Below are positions 8,281 to 16,700 of a DNA stretch of 64,000 nt, in pieces. Both the position numbers and the translations under genes were made by a program. Position 1 is the stretch's first letter. Every line of letters starts with the position of its first letter. The stretch is taken from assembly GCA_005503085.1 (NCBI GenBank), contig SCOI01000016.1, forward strand, positions 62,001-126,000. The letters run 5' to 3'. The DNA is from Burkholderiales bacterium C2. GTDB taxonomy: Bacteria > Pseudomonadota > Gammaproteobacteria > Burkholderiales > Burkholderiaceae_C. The notes below the pieces were generated by a model. That model searched no databases and was not told where the DNA came from. It saw only the letters and a program-made list of their open reading frames with translations.

Positions 8281-9186
8281 ATGCAGGACTCTCCAACACC
8301 GCGACCGCTGCAAGGCCGTGTCGCCGTGGTCACCGGTGCCAGCCGCGGTGCCGGGCGCGGCATCGCGCTGGAACTGGGCGCGGCCGGCGCCACCGTCTAT
8401 GTGACCGGGCGCAGCACCCGCGAGCAGCCGGCCGACGGCTATGGCCAGATCCTGGCGCTGTCCGGGCTGGAGCGCCTGCCCGGCACGATAGACGACTGCG
8501 CCGAGGACCTGACCCGGCTGGGCGGGCACGGCATCGCCCTGCGTTGCGATCACACGCAGGACGAGCAGGTGGCCGCGCTGTTCGCCCGGGTCTGGCGCGA
8601 GCAGGGCCGACTCGATCTGCTGGTCAACAACGCCTGGGGCGGCCATGAGTGCTTTGACGGGGTCTTCGAGGCGCCGTTCTGGCAGCACCCGCTGGCCCAG
8701 TGGGACGCGATGATGGACCGTGGCGTGCGCAACCATCTGCTGGCCGGCCGCCATGCGGCGCCGCTGATGGTGGAACAGCGCCACGGCCTGATCATCGGCA
8801 CCACCTTCTGGGACCGCGACCGCTATCTGCGCGGCAATCTGTTCTACGACCTGGCCAAGGCCGCGATCGGCCGGCTGGCCTTCGGCATGGCCGAGGAGCT
8901 GCGACCGCATCGCGTGGCCTCGCTGGCGCTGTCGCCGGGCTGGATGCGGACCGAGTTCGTGCTCAGCGGGCACCGGACCGACGAGGCGCACTGGCAGGAC
9001 AGCCCCGCGCTGGCCCGCACCGAGTCGCCGCGCTATCTGGGCCGCGCGGTGGCCGCGCTGGCGGCCGACCCGCAGGTGCTGGCGCGCAGCGGCCGGGTGC
9101 TGCGGGTCGCCGATCTGGCACGCGAGTACGGCTTCAGCGATATCGATGGTCGCCAGGTCGAGGCCTTCGAGCTGCCGCAGGGCTGA
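8281..9186 (+). CDS. SDR-family oxidoreductase (DHRS1-like)
   Basis: 301 residues from the ATG at 8281, preceded by AAGGA. The Rossmann motif TGASRGAGRG lies near residue 18, the NNAWGG loop in the middle and the catalytic YDLAK (YxxxK) near 189. The long insertion after the first beta strand (GRSTREQPADGYGQILALSG) and the overall length match the DHRS1 branch of short-chain dehydrogenases. The residue usually Ser in the triad appears to be Thr (IIGTTF). Substrate unknown. It is on the same strand just after the AraC regulator. Confidence 0.87.
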   Translation: MQDSPTPRPLQGRVAVVTGASRGAGRGIALELGAAGATVYVTGRSTREQPADGYGQILALSGLERLPGTIDDCAEDLTRLGGHGIALRCDHTQDEQVAALFARVWREQGRLDLLVNNAWGGHECFDGVFEAPFWQHPLAQWDAMMDRGVRNHLLAGRHAAPLMVEQRHGLIIGTTFWDRDRYLRGNLFYDLAKAAIGRLAFGMAEELRPHRVASLALSPGWMRTEFVLSGHRTDEAHWQDSPALARTESPRYLGRAVAALAADPQVLARSGRVLRVADLAREYGFSDIDGRQVEAFELPQG

Positions 9187-9213
9187 GAGTGCTGCGTCAG
9201 CCCGAGCTCGTTG

Positions 9214-9750
9214 TCAGGCGCGCTGCTGTCGCCGCCGGGCTGCGAAGGCGGCACCCGCCAAGGCCACAGCCAGCAGGCCAAGCGCCGACGGCTCGGGCAC
9301 GGTCTGGCTGCGCAGCACCGAGATCGCCATCAGGCCCTGCAGGCCTGGCGCACGCGCCTGATCACCGCTGAAGGTGTAGCTGCCTGGCGCGAACAGCCAG
9401 CTGCCCTGGCTCCACAGCGGGTTGCCGAAGGCCTCGTCCGGCGTGAAGGCGACCTCAGCGAAGTCTTCAGGCACCGCATTGGTTCGGTCGAAAAAGTTGC
9501 CATTCACCTTGAAGCCGGTGTCATCACCTGCGGTGATGTAGTCGGTGATGCGCAGCGTGAAAGCGGAGGCGCTGCTGAAGCTGAACTCCAGCGGGCTCAG
9601 GTCATCGGTGTACCAGCCGCTCTCGCCATCCAGCACATTGAAGCTGAACCAGCTGCCATCGGCCGCCAGCGCCACCGGCGAGGCCTGCACGGCGCCAGCG
9701 GCGATGGCCAGGCTTGTCACCAACAAAGTGCTTCTCAAAATATCTCGCAT
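9214..9750 (-). CDS. PEP-CTERM sorting domain protein
   Basis: 178 residues from the ATG at 9750, chosen for its GGAGG ribosome site eight bases upstream and for the signal peptide it exposes (LLVTSLAIAAGAVQASP). The C-terminus is a textbook PEP-CTERM tail: VPEPSALGLLAVALAGAAF followed by AARRRQQ. Such tails are processed by exosortase (EpsH/XrtA type) and direct proteins to the exterior, often within exopolysaccharide. The middle is a beta-rich domain (LRITDYITAGDDTGFKV) of unknown role, of the kind seen in many PEP-CTERM proteins. No exosortase gene is present here. Confidence 0.9.
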   Translation of the reverse strand: MRDILRSTLLVTSLAIAAGAVQASPVALAADGSWFSFNVLDGESGWYTDDLSPLEFSFSSASAFTLRITDYITAGDDTGFKVNGNFFDRTNAVPEDFAEVAFTPDEAFGNPLWSQGSWLFAPGSYTFSGDQARAPGLQGLMAISVLRSQTVPEPSALGLLAVALAGAAFAARRRQQRA

Positions 9751-9865
9751 CACCTTATCCTCCCCGTCCATCACACAGCAGGCCTTGGCCATCGAGGCCG
9801 GCCCTCGCCGGCATGCAGGCAAGACCTGACACCAGCGCACCGCATCCTAGGATACAAGTCGGGAC

Positions 9866-10525
9866 ATGGCTATGACGGTTTCACTACCCCTTGAACAGGT
9901 GACAGCACGGTCACTGCTGCTGCTGGCTCTGTCGGGCCTGGGCTCGGCCGGGGCACAGACCTGCGCCAGCCCCGATGTGGCGCCCTTGGCCAGCCAAGGG
10001 GATGGCGCCGCGATGGTTCTGCATTGGTCTGCGGTGCCGGACTCCGGCGCTTACCTGCTCTGGGCGCAGTGGCGCGCGCCGGAAGCCGAGGTGGTCCACA
10101 CGCTGGAGCACCGCATCGAGCATCCCAGCTACCAGCTGCCCGCCAGTCCCGAACCAGGGCGCCTGCTGAAACTGCAGGTGGAAATCATCAGCCTGTGCAA
10201 GAACGGGCAGCGCTCCAGGCCCACCTTGCTGCGCCAGTTCCAGCACGCACCCGGCCAGGCCTGCCCACCGCCGGAGCTGCTGGCCACGACGACGGCGGCA
10301 GCGGGCCCGGTACAGCTGCGCTGGCAGGCGGCGCCGCATGAGCGCTTTGCGCTGCGCTGGAGTCCGGCCGATGGCCGCAGCGAGTCCCTGGCCGGGGAAG
10401 CCCAGGTCGATGAAGCCCGGCTGACCCTGCCGGCGGGCAGGCCCGGCGACGCTTGGCTGGTGCGCGCGCAGCGTCTGTGCGGCAGCAAGCAGCGCAGCGC
10501 GGCGAGCTACTGGCTGCTGCCCTGA
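9866..10525 (+). CDS. Exported protein with fibronectin-III-like halves, function unknown
   Basis: A 219-residue protein with a signal-like N-terminus (ARSLLLLALSGLGSAGAQTC). The mature part reads as two similar beta-sandwich halves. Each has a W-x-A/S-x-P opening (LHWSAVPDSGAYLLWAQW and LRWQAAPHERFALRWSP), as in fibronectin type III domains, and each contains a conserved LC pair (ISLCKNGQRS and QRLCGSKQRS). The internal repeat suggests duplication. No catalytic motif was seen. Its 3' end overlaps the convergent PAP2-type gene by 19 bases. Confidence 0.6.
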   Translation: MAMTVSLPLEQVTARSLLLLALSGLGSAGAQTCASPDVAPLASQGDGAAMVLHWSAVPDSGAYLLWAQWRAPEAEVVHTLEHRIEHPSYQLPASPEPGRLLKLQVEIISLCKNGQRSRPTLLRQFQHAPGQACPPPELLATTTAAAGPVQLRWQAAPHERFALRWSPADGRSESLAGEAQVDEARLTLPAGRPGDAWLVRAQRLCGSKQRSAASYWLLP

Positions 10526-11721
10526 GCGGCCATCACCGGCGGGATCTGCAGGCAGCGCTGCCCCACCTGCTGCCCCAGACGCAGACCGGCGTCGTTGTCA
10601 TACCTGGGGTGAATGCCGCCCCAAAGTCTTGACATCGCGGCCTCCTCGGCCAGCGCCTGCCAACGCGTGGCCGACTCCGGCGCGAAATGGCTCAGTACCG
10701 CCGCAGCCGCGCCCGACACGGTGGCATGGCCGGACACATAGCCGGGGAACGGCGGCGTCACCACCCAGGGCAGGAAGTCGGGCTGCCACTCGCGCTGGAT
10801 CGCCGACACAGGCCGCTCGCTCCAGTACTGGACCTTGATGCGCCAGGCCGCCACCAAGGCGTCGTGCATGGCCATATTCAGTCGGGCCAGCAGCTCATGA
10901 TGTTGCCGCAGCGGCAGCGGGTGCCGGGCCAGATGGTCCAGCGCCACCGCGTTCCAGACCCCGGGCGGCGTGATGCTGCCGGCATCCAGATTCCAGCGCT
11001 CGGCCGCCTCTTTCTGCACCGCGCTCAGACTGGCGCGCACAGTCATCACCTCGCGCATATCCGTCACCCACTGAGCCGTGCCGTAGGCTGGCGGCGGCGG
11101 TGGCTGCAGCGCCTGCGTGCCTTCACACCAGGGCCGCCACTGCGGCGCCTGCGGCTCGGTCGGCTGCTCGGCAAACAGCGGCGGCGTGCGTGCCCACAGC
11201 CCGGGCTGCCAAGCCGGCTTGGCCAGCGGGCGGCGGCGTGCGTCGGCGCCGTCGGTCAGGCTGCGCTGCAGCAGGCCGGCACTGGCCCGCTCGCTGGCAT
11301 CTCGCAGTTGGGTGCGCAGCGCCGGGCCGAGCCCCTGCTGAGCCTGGAGTGCCGGCCCTTGCCACTGGGCTTGCGCCTCCTGCGGCAGCAGCCAGGCGGC
11401 CGTCTGGGCCAATGTGGCCTTCATCAGCGCTGACTCGGCATCCTTGGGCACGCCCGCGGGCTCTGCCAACTGCAGTGCCTGCCATTGCGCCACACGGAGA
11501 TAGCTGAAGATGCGCGCCGCTCGCAAGGGGTTGTGCTGGCGCATGCGCACGACCAGAGCACTGCTGCGATGCGTCAGGTCCTCGACCAGCTCACCCGTGG
11601 CTTCGGCGGCGCTCAGCAGCACCTGGGGTGCCGGCGGCTCGGCGGCGAGGACGCTGCTCGCTCCCGCCATCATCAGCGCGGCAGCCAGAGCGGCGCGACA
11701 AGCCAAGCTCGTCATGGGCAT
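10507..11721 (-). CDS. Exported vanadium haloperoxidase/PAP2-superfamily protein
   Basis: 404 residues from the ATG at 11721 (an ATG two codons later at 11715 is equally possible). A signal peptide is evident (ALAAALMMAGASSVLAAE). The C-terminal third holds the phosphate/vanadate pocket: PGYVSGHATVSG, then SRLWGGIHPRYDND, corresponding to the SGH and SRxxxGxHxxxD motifs of vanadium haloperoxidases and acid phosphatases. Length and architecture fit the haloperoxidase-like secreted branch better than the small membrane PAP2 enzymes. Its start overlaps the end of the upstream S8 protease gene (ATGA), so translation is probably coupled. True halogenation versus phosphatase activity cannot be told from sequence. 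Confidence 0.82.
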   Translation of the reverse strand: MPMTSLACRAALAAALMMAGASSVLAAEPPAPQVLLSAAEATGELVEDLTHRSSALVVRMRQHNPLRAARIFSYLRVAQWQALQLAEPAGVPKDAESALMKATLAQTAAWLLPQEAQAQWQGPALQAQQGLGPALRTQLRDASERASAGLLQRSLTDGADARRRPLAKPAWQPGLWARTPPLFAEQPTEPQAPQWRPWCEGTQALQPPPPPAYGTAQWVTDMREVMTVRASLSAVQKEAAERWNLDAGSITPPGVWNAVALDHLARHPLPLRQHHELLARLNMAMHDALVAAWRIKVQYWSERPVSAIQREWQPDFLPWVVTPPFPGYVSGHATVSGAAAAVLSHFAPESATRWQALAEEAAMSRLWGGIHPRYDNDAGLRLGQQVGQRCLQIPPVMAAQGSSQ

Positions 11722-13430
11722 TGACGGCCCGGCACACGCGGGTTGCTGAACCGGATGTTGGTGGTGGCTGATCCTGTGCGACCCAGCGCGTCGGTTACGG
11801 TGATGGTCAGGTTGGAACTGACGAACTCGCAATAGGGCACCGACGCCGAGATCTTGGTGGAGCGGGCGGTGGGGCTCTCCAGCCGGAAACTGCTGTCGCT
11901 GACGGTCCAGCGATAGCTGTAGGGCGCCTGACCGTCGCTCGCAAAAGCCTCGCGCGCGGTCACTCCCAGCCCGCCGCTGAACGGAGGCTGAGCGATCTCC
12001 ACCGTGGGCGCGATGGCTGAGTTGCCCTGGGCGGCGGCGACGGCTGCGTTCGCGTCGAGTAGGCCGACCCCGCAATTCGTGCAGCTCGCCGGGAACGGTC
12101 GGGCACTGGCTCGCAGCTTGCGCTCCACATCACGGTCGTTCAGGTAGGGATTCACCGAGAACATCAGGGCTGCCGCCCCGGCCACATGGGGCGCCGCCAT
12201 CGAGGTGCCCTGCATATAGCTGTAGCTCTGGGCCGCCGGTACGGTGGTGCCCGTGTTGTAGAGCGAGTAGATGGACACGCCCGGCGCGGCCAGCGCGATA
12301 CCGTAGCCATGGTTGGAAAACGAGGCCTTGCCGCCCTGGGTATCGGTGGCCGCGATGGCCATCACACCCAGGCAGTTGGCCGGCGTGGCATTGGCCACAT
12401 CGGCGTTGTCATTGCCGGCCGAGACGACCACCAGCGCGCCCAGTGAGCGGGCCGTGTTGATCGCGTTCTGGTAGGTCTGACCACAGGCGCCGGTGCCGCC
12501 CAGCGACAGGTTCAGCACTCGTGCCGGATAGCTATTGCCCGGTGCGCCCGACACATGGCCGCCGGCTGCCCAGATGATGCCGTCCGCGATGTCCGAGGTA
12601 TAGCCACCGCATTTGCCCAGCACACGCACAGGCAGGATCCGGACGCCATAGGCGATGCCGGCAATGCCCTGGCCGTTATTGGCCGCCGCCGCGATGGTGC
12701 CGGCCACATGCGAGCCATGCCAGCTGCTGTTGCTGGCGTTGGCCATCGGCGCCGCACATTCGCCCGCATAGCGCCAGTCACCCTCGTCGATGGCGCTCGC
12801 ATCACGCCCGCCGCCGTCCCTTGCCCGGCCCGCATCGGCGATGAAGTCATGGCCACCGACGATATTGGGCAGCAGATCGGTATGAGGCGTGTAGCCGGTA
12901 TCCAGCACCGCGACCGTCACGCCCTGGCCGCTGGAGCGGTCCCAGGCGCCCGGCGCGCGGATGCCGGCAACCGGGTCATGCAGATCCCATTGCCAGCCAT
13001 AAGCCGGGTCCGAGGGCGTCCAATGCGCAAACATGCGCAGATCCGGCTCGGCGTACTCGACCGTCGGGTCCTCCCGGCGCAGCTGCTCGGCGATCTGGGC
13101 GACCGAGGCCGCATCGAGCGCACGGTCGAGCTTGAACACCTGAGCGCCTTGCGCGGTCTGACGCAGCGCAATCAAGGTCGAACCAAAAGCATGAGCGGCA
13201 TTGCCGGCGCGCCGGGTCTGCTCGGACTGCAGGCCCGTCGTCGCTGCAGCCTTGGGGAGTGCGGTACTGCGGTATTTGACGATGAGGCGGTCGGTCGTGG
13301 TCGCCGCGCTGCCATTGCCGGGGCTGCCAACAATCTGAGCGCTCGCCCCGTTGAAAGCAAGGGCACTGTAAATCGACAGTACTAGCGCACCCAGGCGCCG
13401 CAGAGCCCTTCTATTTTTCTTTTCCATCAT
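11712..13430 (-). CDS. Secreted S8 subtilisin-like serine protease
   Basis: 572 residues from the ATG at 13430, which has a GGAGG site eight bases upstream. A signal peptide (LGALVLSIYSALAFNGASA) is followed by an inhibitor I9-like propeptide (DRLIVKYR through TVEYAEPD). The catalytic triad is intact: Asp at about 177 (VAVLDTGYTP), His at 238 (WHGSHVAG) and Ser at 410 (GTSMAAPHVAG), with the oxyanion Asn near 340 (SAGND). A C-terminal beta-sandwich of about 90 residues (YRWTVSDSSF, TITVTDALGRTG) resembles a PKD or proprotein-like domain. It lies downstream of the RHS locus on the same strand and is coupled to the haloperoxidase-like gene. Confidence 0.95.
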   Translation of the reverse strand: MMEKKNRRALRRLGALVLSIYSALAFNGASAQIVGSPGNGSAATTTDRLIVKYRSTALPKAAATTGLQSEQTRRAGNAAHAFGSTLIALRQTAQGAQVFKLDRALDAASVAQIAEQLRREDPTVEYAEPDLRMFAHWTPSDPAYGWQWDLHDPVAGIRAPGAWDRSSGQGVTVAVLDTGYTPHTDLLPNIVGGHDFIADAGRARDGGGRDASAIDEGDWRYAGECAAPMANASNSSWHGSHVAGTIAAAANNGQGIAGIAYGVRILPVRVLGKCGGYTSDIADGIIWAAGGHVSGAPGNSYPARVLNLSLGGTGACGQTYQNAINTARSLGALVVVSAGNDNADVANATPANCLGVMAIAATDTQGGKASFSNHGYGIALAAPGVSIYSLYNTGTTVPAAQSYSYMQGTSMAAPHVAGAAALMFSVNPYLNDRDVERKLRASARPFPASCTNCGVGLLDANAAVAAAQGNSAIAPTVEIAQPPFSGGLGVTAREAFASDGQAPYSYRWTVSDSSFRLESPTARSTKISASVPYCEFVSSNLTITVTDALGRTGSATTNIRFSNPRVPGRQCP

Positions 13431-13610
13431 TTCGCTTCCCTCCCAAGAAGTCCCCAATGCGATACCGGCACCCTCGATATGCTTTTCGTTACTAATGACG
13501 AGCTGCAAAACTGTTCACTGAAATTCCGTGAATCTCTGTTGCGCAGCGCGTTGCATCGGTTTTGACATTTGCGCACATTCCAATGTCCGAGCACCGGTTC
13601 GGCCAACTAG

Positions 13611-13772
13611 CTAACGACCCAGACGCTCGGCAGTAAGTCGTATAACAAGAATCGCTGCAAGAAATACCAAAAACCCACCAAGATCACCTAGCCACTCCTT
13701 CACAAATGGATAAGCCACCCCCAAAATAAATACGCCAATTATATAAACCACGTATTTTGGCGGCTTACTCAT
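13611..13772 (-). CDS. 53-residue two-helix membrane protein, candidate RHS immunity protein
   Basis: Not previously delimited because of its size: ATG at 13772, TAG at 13611. The protein starts MSKPPKYVVYII and has two hydrophobic segments (YVVYIIGVFILGVAY at about 7-21 and GGFLVFLAAILVIRL at about 32-46) separated by FVKEWLGD. The A of its ATG is the last base of the RHS stop codon (TGATG), a classic coupling arrangement. Base composition is clearly more AT-rich than the neighbours. Position directly after the RHS tip, small size and membrane character are what is expected of an immunity protein against a membrane-acting toxin; this role is inferred only. Confidence 0.62.
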   Translation of the reverse strand: MSKPPKYVVYIIGVFILGVAYPFVKEWLGDLGGFLVFLAAILVIRLTAERLGR

Positions 13773-16700
13773 CACTTTCTGCATTCGCAGTCGCGATCAA
13801 CCGATCCATTCATTGCTTTCCCAACTGCTTTTCCGCCTTGCCAAGCCAGTTGAGTTCCTACTATTTCCTTTATCTGACCTTGGTGACTATTAATTCGCCC
13901 TTGAATTTTTCCAACTCTATTTGCCGTTCTTGCGCCAGCGAGTTGCCCATTCAACGTTCGGATCGCCTGCCCCGATGTCCAACTTTTCTTTCCGACCGCC
14001 AACCAGCCTGGCGCCACAGCACCGACAGCAGCAGATGCCGCAATATCCCAAAGATCATAATTGTCAAGATCCCAGATATCGCAGCCCTTCATGTAGTTGG
14101 TCGCCATTTGCATTCCAATTTCAAATCCGGCCCCCACGAGCGCCCCAACAATTCCAACCTCGCCAGTAGGGTCAGACATTTCAACCGGATTTCCGCTCAC
14201 GTATGCGTAGACGTTCAGTCCATCCCGAATACCTACGGGATCCTCACTCAAAAACCTCTTCAGCTGCGGATCGTAAAACCTCGCCCGGTAGTAATACAGA
14301 TTCGCTGCATCCTGCTCGCGTCCCGTGTAGCCGGTGGAACTGCTCGGCGCCTCCCCGCTGATGCCTGGTTCTCCGTAAGCGCTGTAGGCCAAACTGGTCG
14401 CAGTTGAACCATCAGGCCGCGTCTCGGCCAGGACGGAGCCCAGTGCATCGCTGAGCATGACCCTCTGGCTACCCTGTTTGTAGCTGGCGATCAACTCGTC
14501 CACCGCCAGGCCGGTCAGCAAGCTGGTCTTGACGCCACTCCTGGTCTCGGCGATCGCCTGCGTGCCGTCATAGACATATTGCGTGATCTCGCCGTTGAGC
14601 GTGCGGCTGACGCGCCGGCCCAGCACATCGTAGGCAAACACGGCATCCAAGCCTGGCCCGCTGACGCTGACCAGCTTGTTGAGGCTGTCCCAGCTGTAGC
14701 GAGTCTGGCCAGCAGCACCGCAGCTCTTCTCGCTCAGATTGCCGTTCGGGTCGTAGCTCAACGTGCAGGTCTGCGCATCGGGCCGGCCGGGCCGCAAGGT
14801 GATGCTGCTCATGCGATCAGCGGAGTCGTACTCGGCCGTCATCGGCGTCTCGGCGCGAGTCGAGGCACTGAGCAGGGTCTTGCTGGTGCGTTGACTGCGG
14901 GCATCGTAGGCGTAGACGATCTTGTCGATACGGCTGCCGTCGGCCTTCTTGTAATCGATGCTCAGCAGGCGGTTGGCCGCGTCATAGACATAGTCGGCGG
15001 TAATGCCATTGGGCAAGGTCTTCTTGGTCAGACGGCCCGCGTCGTCCCAGGCGTAGCGCGTGCTTTGCCCGGCGTAGTGAATGGCCGTCAGACGGTTCGC
15101 CAGGTCCCAGTCGTACCGCACCTCGTCCTGCTCATCGAGCTTGCGGCTGATGCGGCGATCCAGTCTGTCATAGGTGTAGCTGACCGCCTGGCTGCGACCT
15201 TGGGCGGTCTGAATTTCACGCACCATGCGGTCGGCCGCGTCGTACTCGTAGTCCACCCGGCTGGCACCGGCCACGCCGCTTTGCTCGACGCGGATCAGGC
15301 GGCCCGCGCCGTCGTATGCGTTGTCCACCGTGCGGTCCGGCGCCTCCATGCGCAGGATGCGGCCCGCCTCGTCGTAGCTGTAGCGCGTGGCCTGACCCTT
15401 GCGGTCCACCACCTCCGACACGCGATCGGCCGCGTCATAGCTGTAGCGCTCTTGAGCACCCAAGGCGTCGCTGCGGCTGGCCAGGCGACCGAACTCGTCG
15501 TAGCCGTAGCCGGCAATGGTCTTGCCCAAGGGGTTGCGCACCGCTTTCAGCCGCGCCCCTTCGTCGTAGCTCATCAAGGTCTTGCCGCCCAGCGGGTCCT
15601 CGATCTCGATGGTCTGGCCGATGCCGTTGCTGAGACTGCTGCTGGTGTAGCTCAGCGGATCGGTGCTGCTCACGGGTCGGCCGCTGCGGTCGGTCGTGAT
15701 GCGGGTGGTATTGCCCAGGGCGTCGACCAGGCGCACCAGATCGCCGGCCGCGTTGTAGCCCATGCTGCTGCTCTGGTTCAGCGCATCGGTCAGCGTGGTC
15801 AGCTGGCCCTGGGCGTTGTAGGCCATGCCGCTGACCTTGCCCAGCGGATCCGTCAGCCGGTTCAGATTGCCCTTGTTGTCATAGCCCATGCGCCAGGTCT
15901 GGGCCGTGCCGTCTTCGGCATAGCGGCTGACGCTGCTGGGCTTGTTCCACAGCGGGTCGTACTGGATGTCGGTGATGCGCCCCAGCGCGTCGACCTGGCG
16001 CACGACATTGCCCTGATCGTCGTAACTCATGCGCGACACGCGGCCGATGGCGTCCACCACCTTGGTGCGGCGATTCTGGGCATCGCGGGTCCACTGCGTG
16101 CGGCCACCGGCGCTGTCGCTCATCTCCAGCACCTGGCCCTGGCTGCCGAAGCGCGCCATGCGGGTCGTGCCATCGGGCTCGTGCACGGTGGTCGACAAGA
16201 CCTGCCCCCCGTGGAAGCGCCAGCCGGCCTCATGATTGGCCCAGCTGTCCTCGGTCGGGCAGGCAGCACCGCTGCAGACCTTGCCCGGGTTGCCGACCTG
16301 GGTCACGCAGGCGCCCGAGACGCGGTAGCTGAAGCGGTACTCCTTGCCCTGGGCGGTGTTCTGCTTGAGTACGCGGCGGCCCGAGCCGTAGAAGTTCTCG
16401 GTCGGATGAGTCAGGCCCGGGTAGTGGATGGTCTTGAGCCGCTCGCCGGTCTCCGGCGGCAGCACATGGCGGCAGGCCGCATCGACCGGCATGTCCGCAT
16501 CGCTCAGATAGCTGTAGCGGGTTTCGCGTCCGTCGGCATCGGTCACCGTGGCCAGCCGCTTGCTGGGCGTGTAGCTGAAGCGCTCGGCTCGGCCTTCGGG
16601 GTCGGTCAGTGCCTCGATAAAGCCGCTGTTGCCGTAGCTGGCCGTGATGCGGCGCTGCTCGGTGCCGACCGACAAGAGCTGACCCCGCGTGTTGCGCGCC

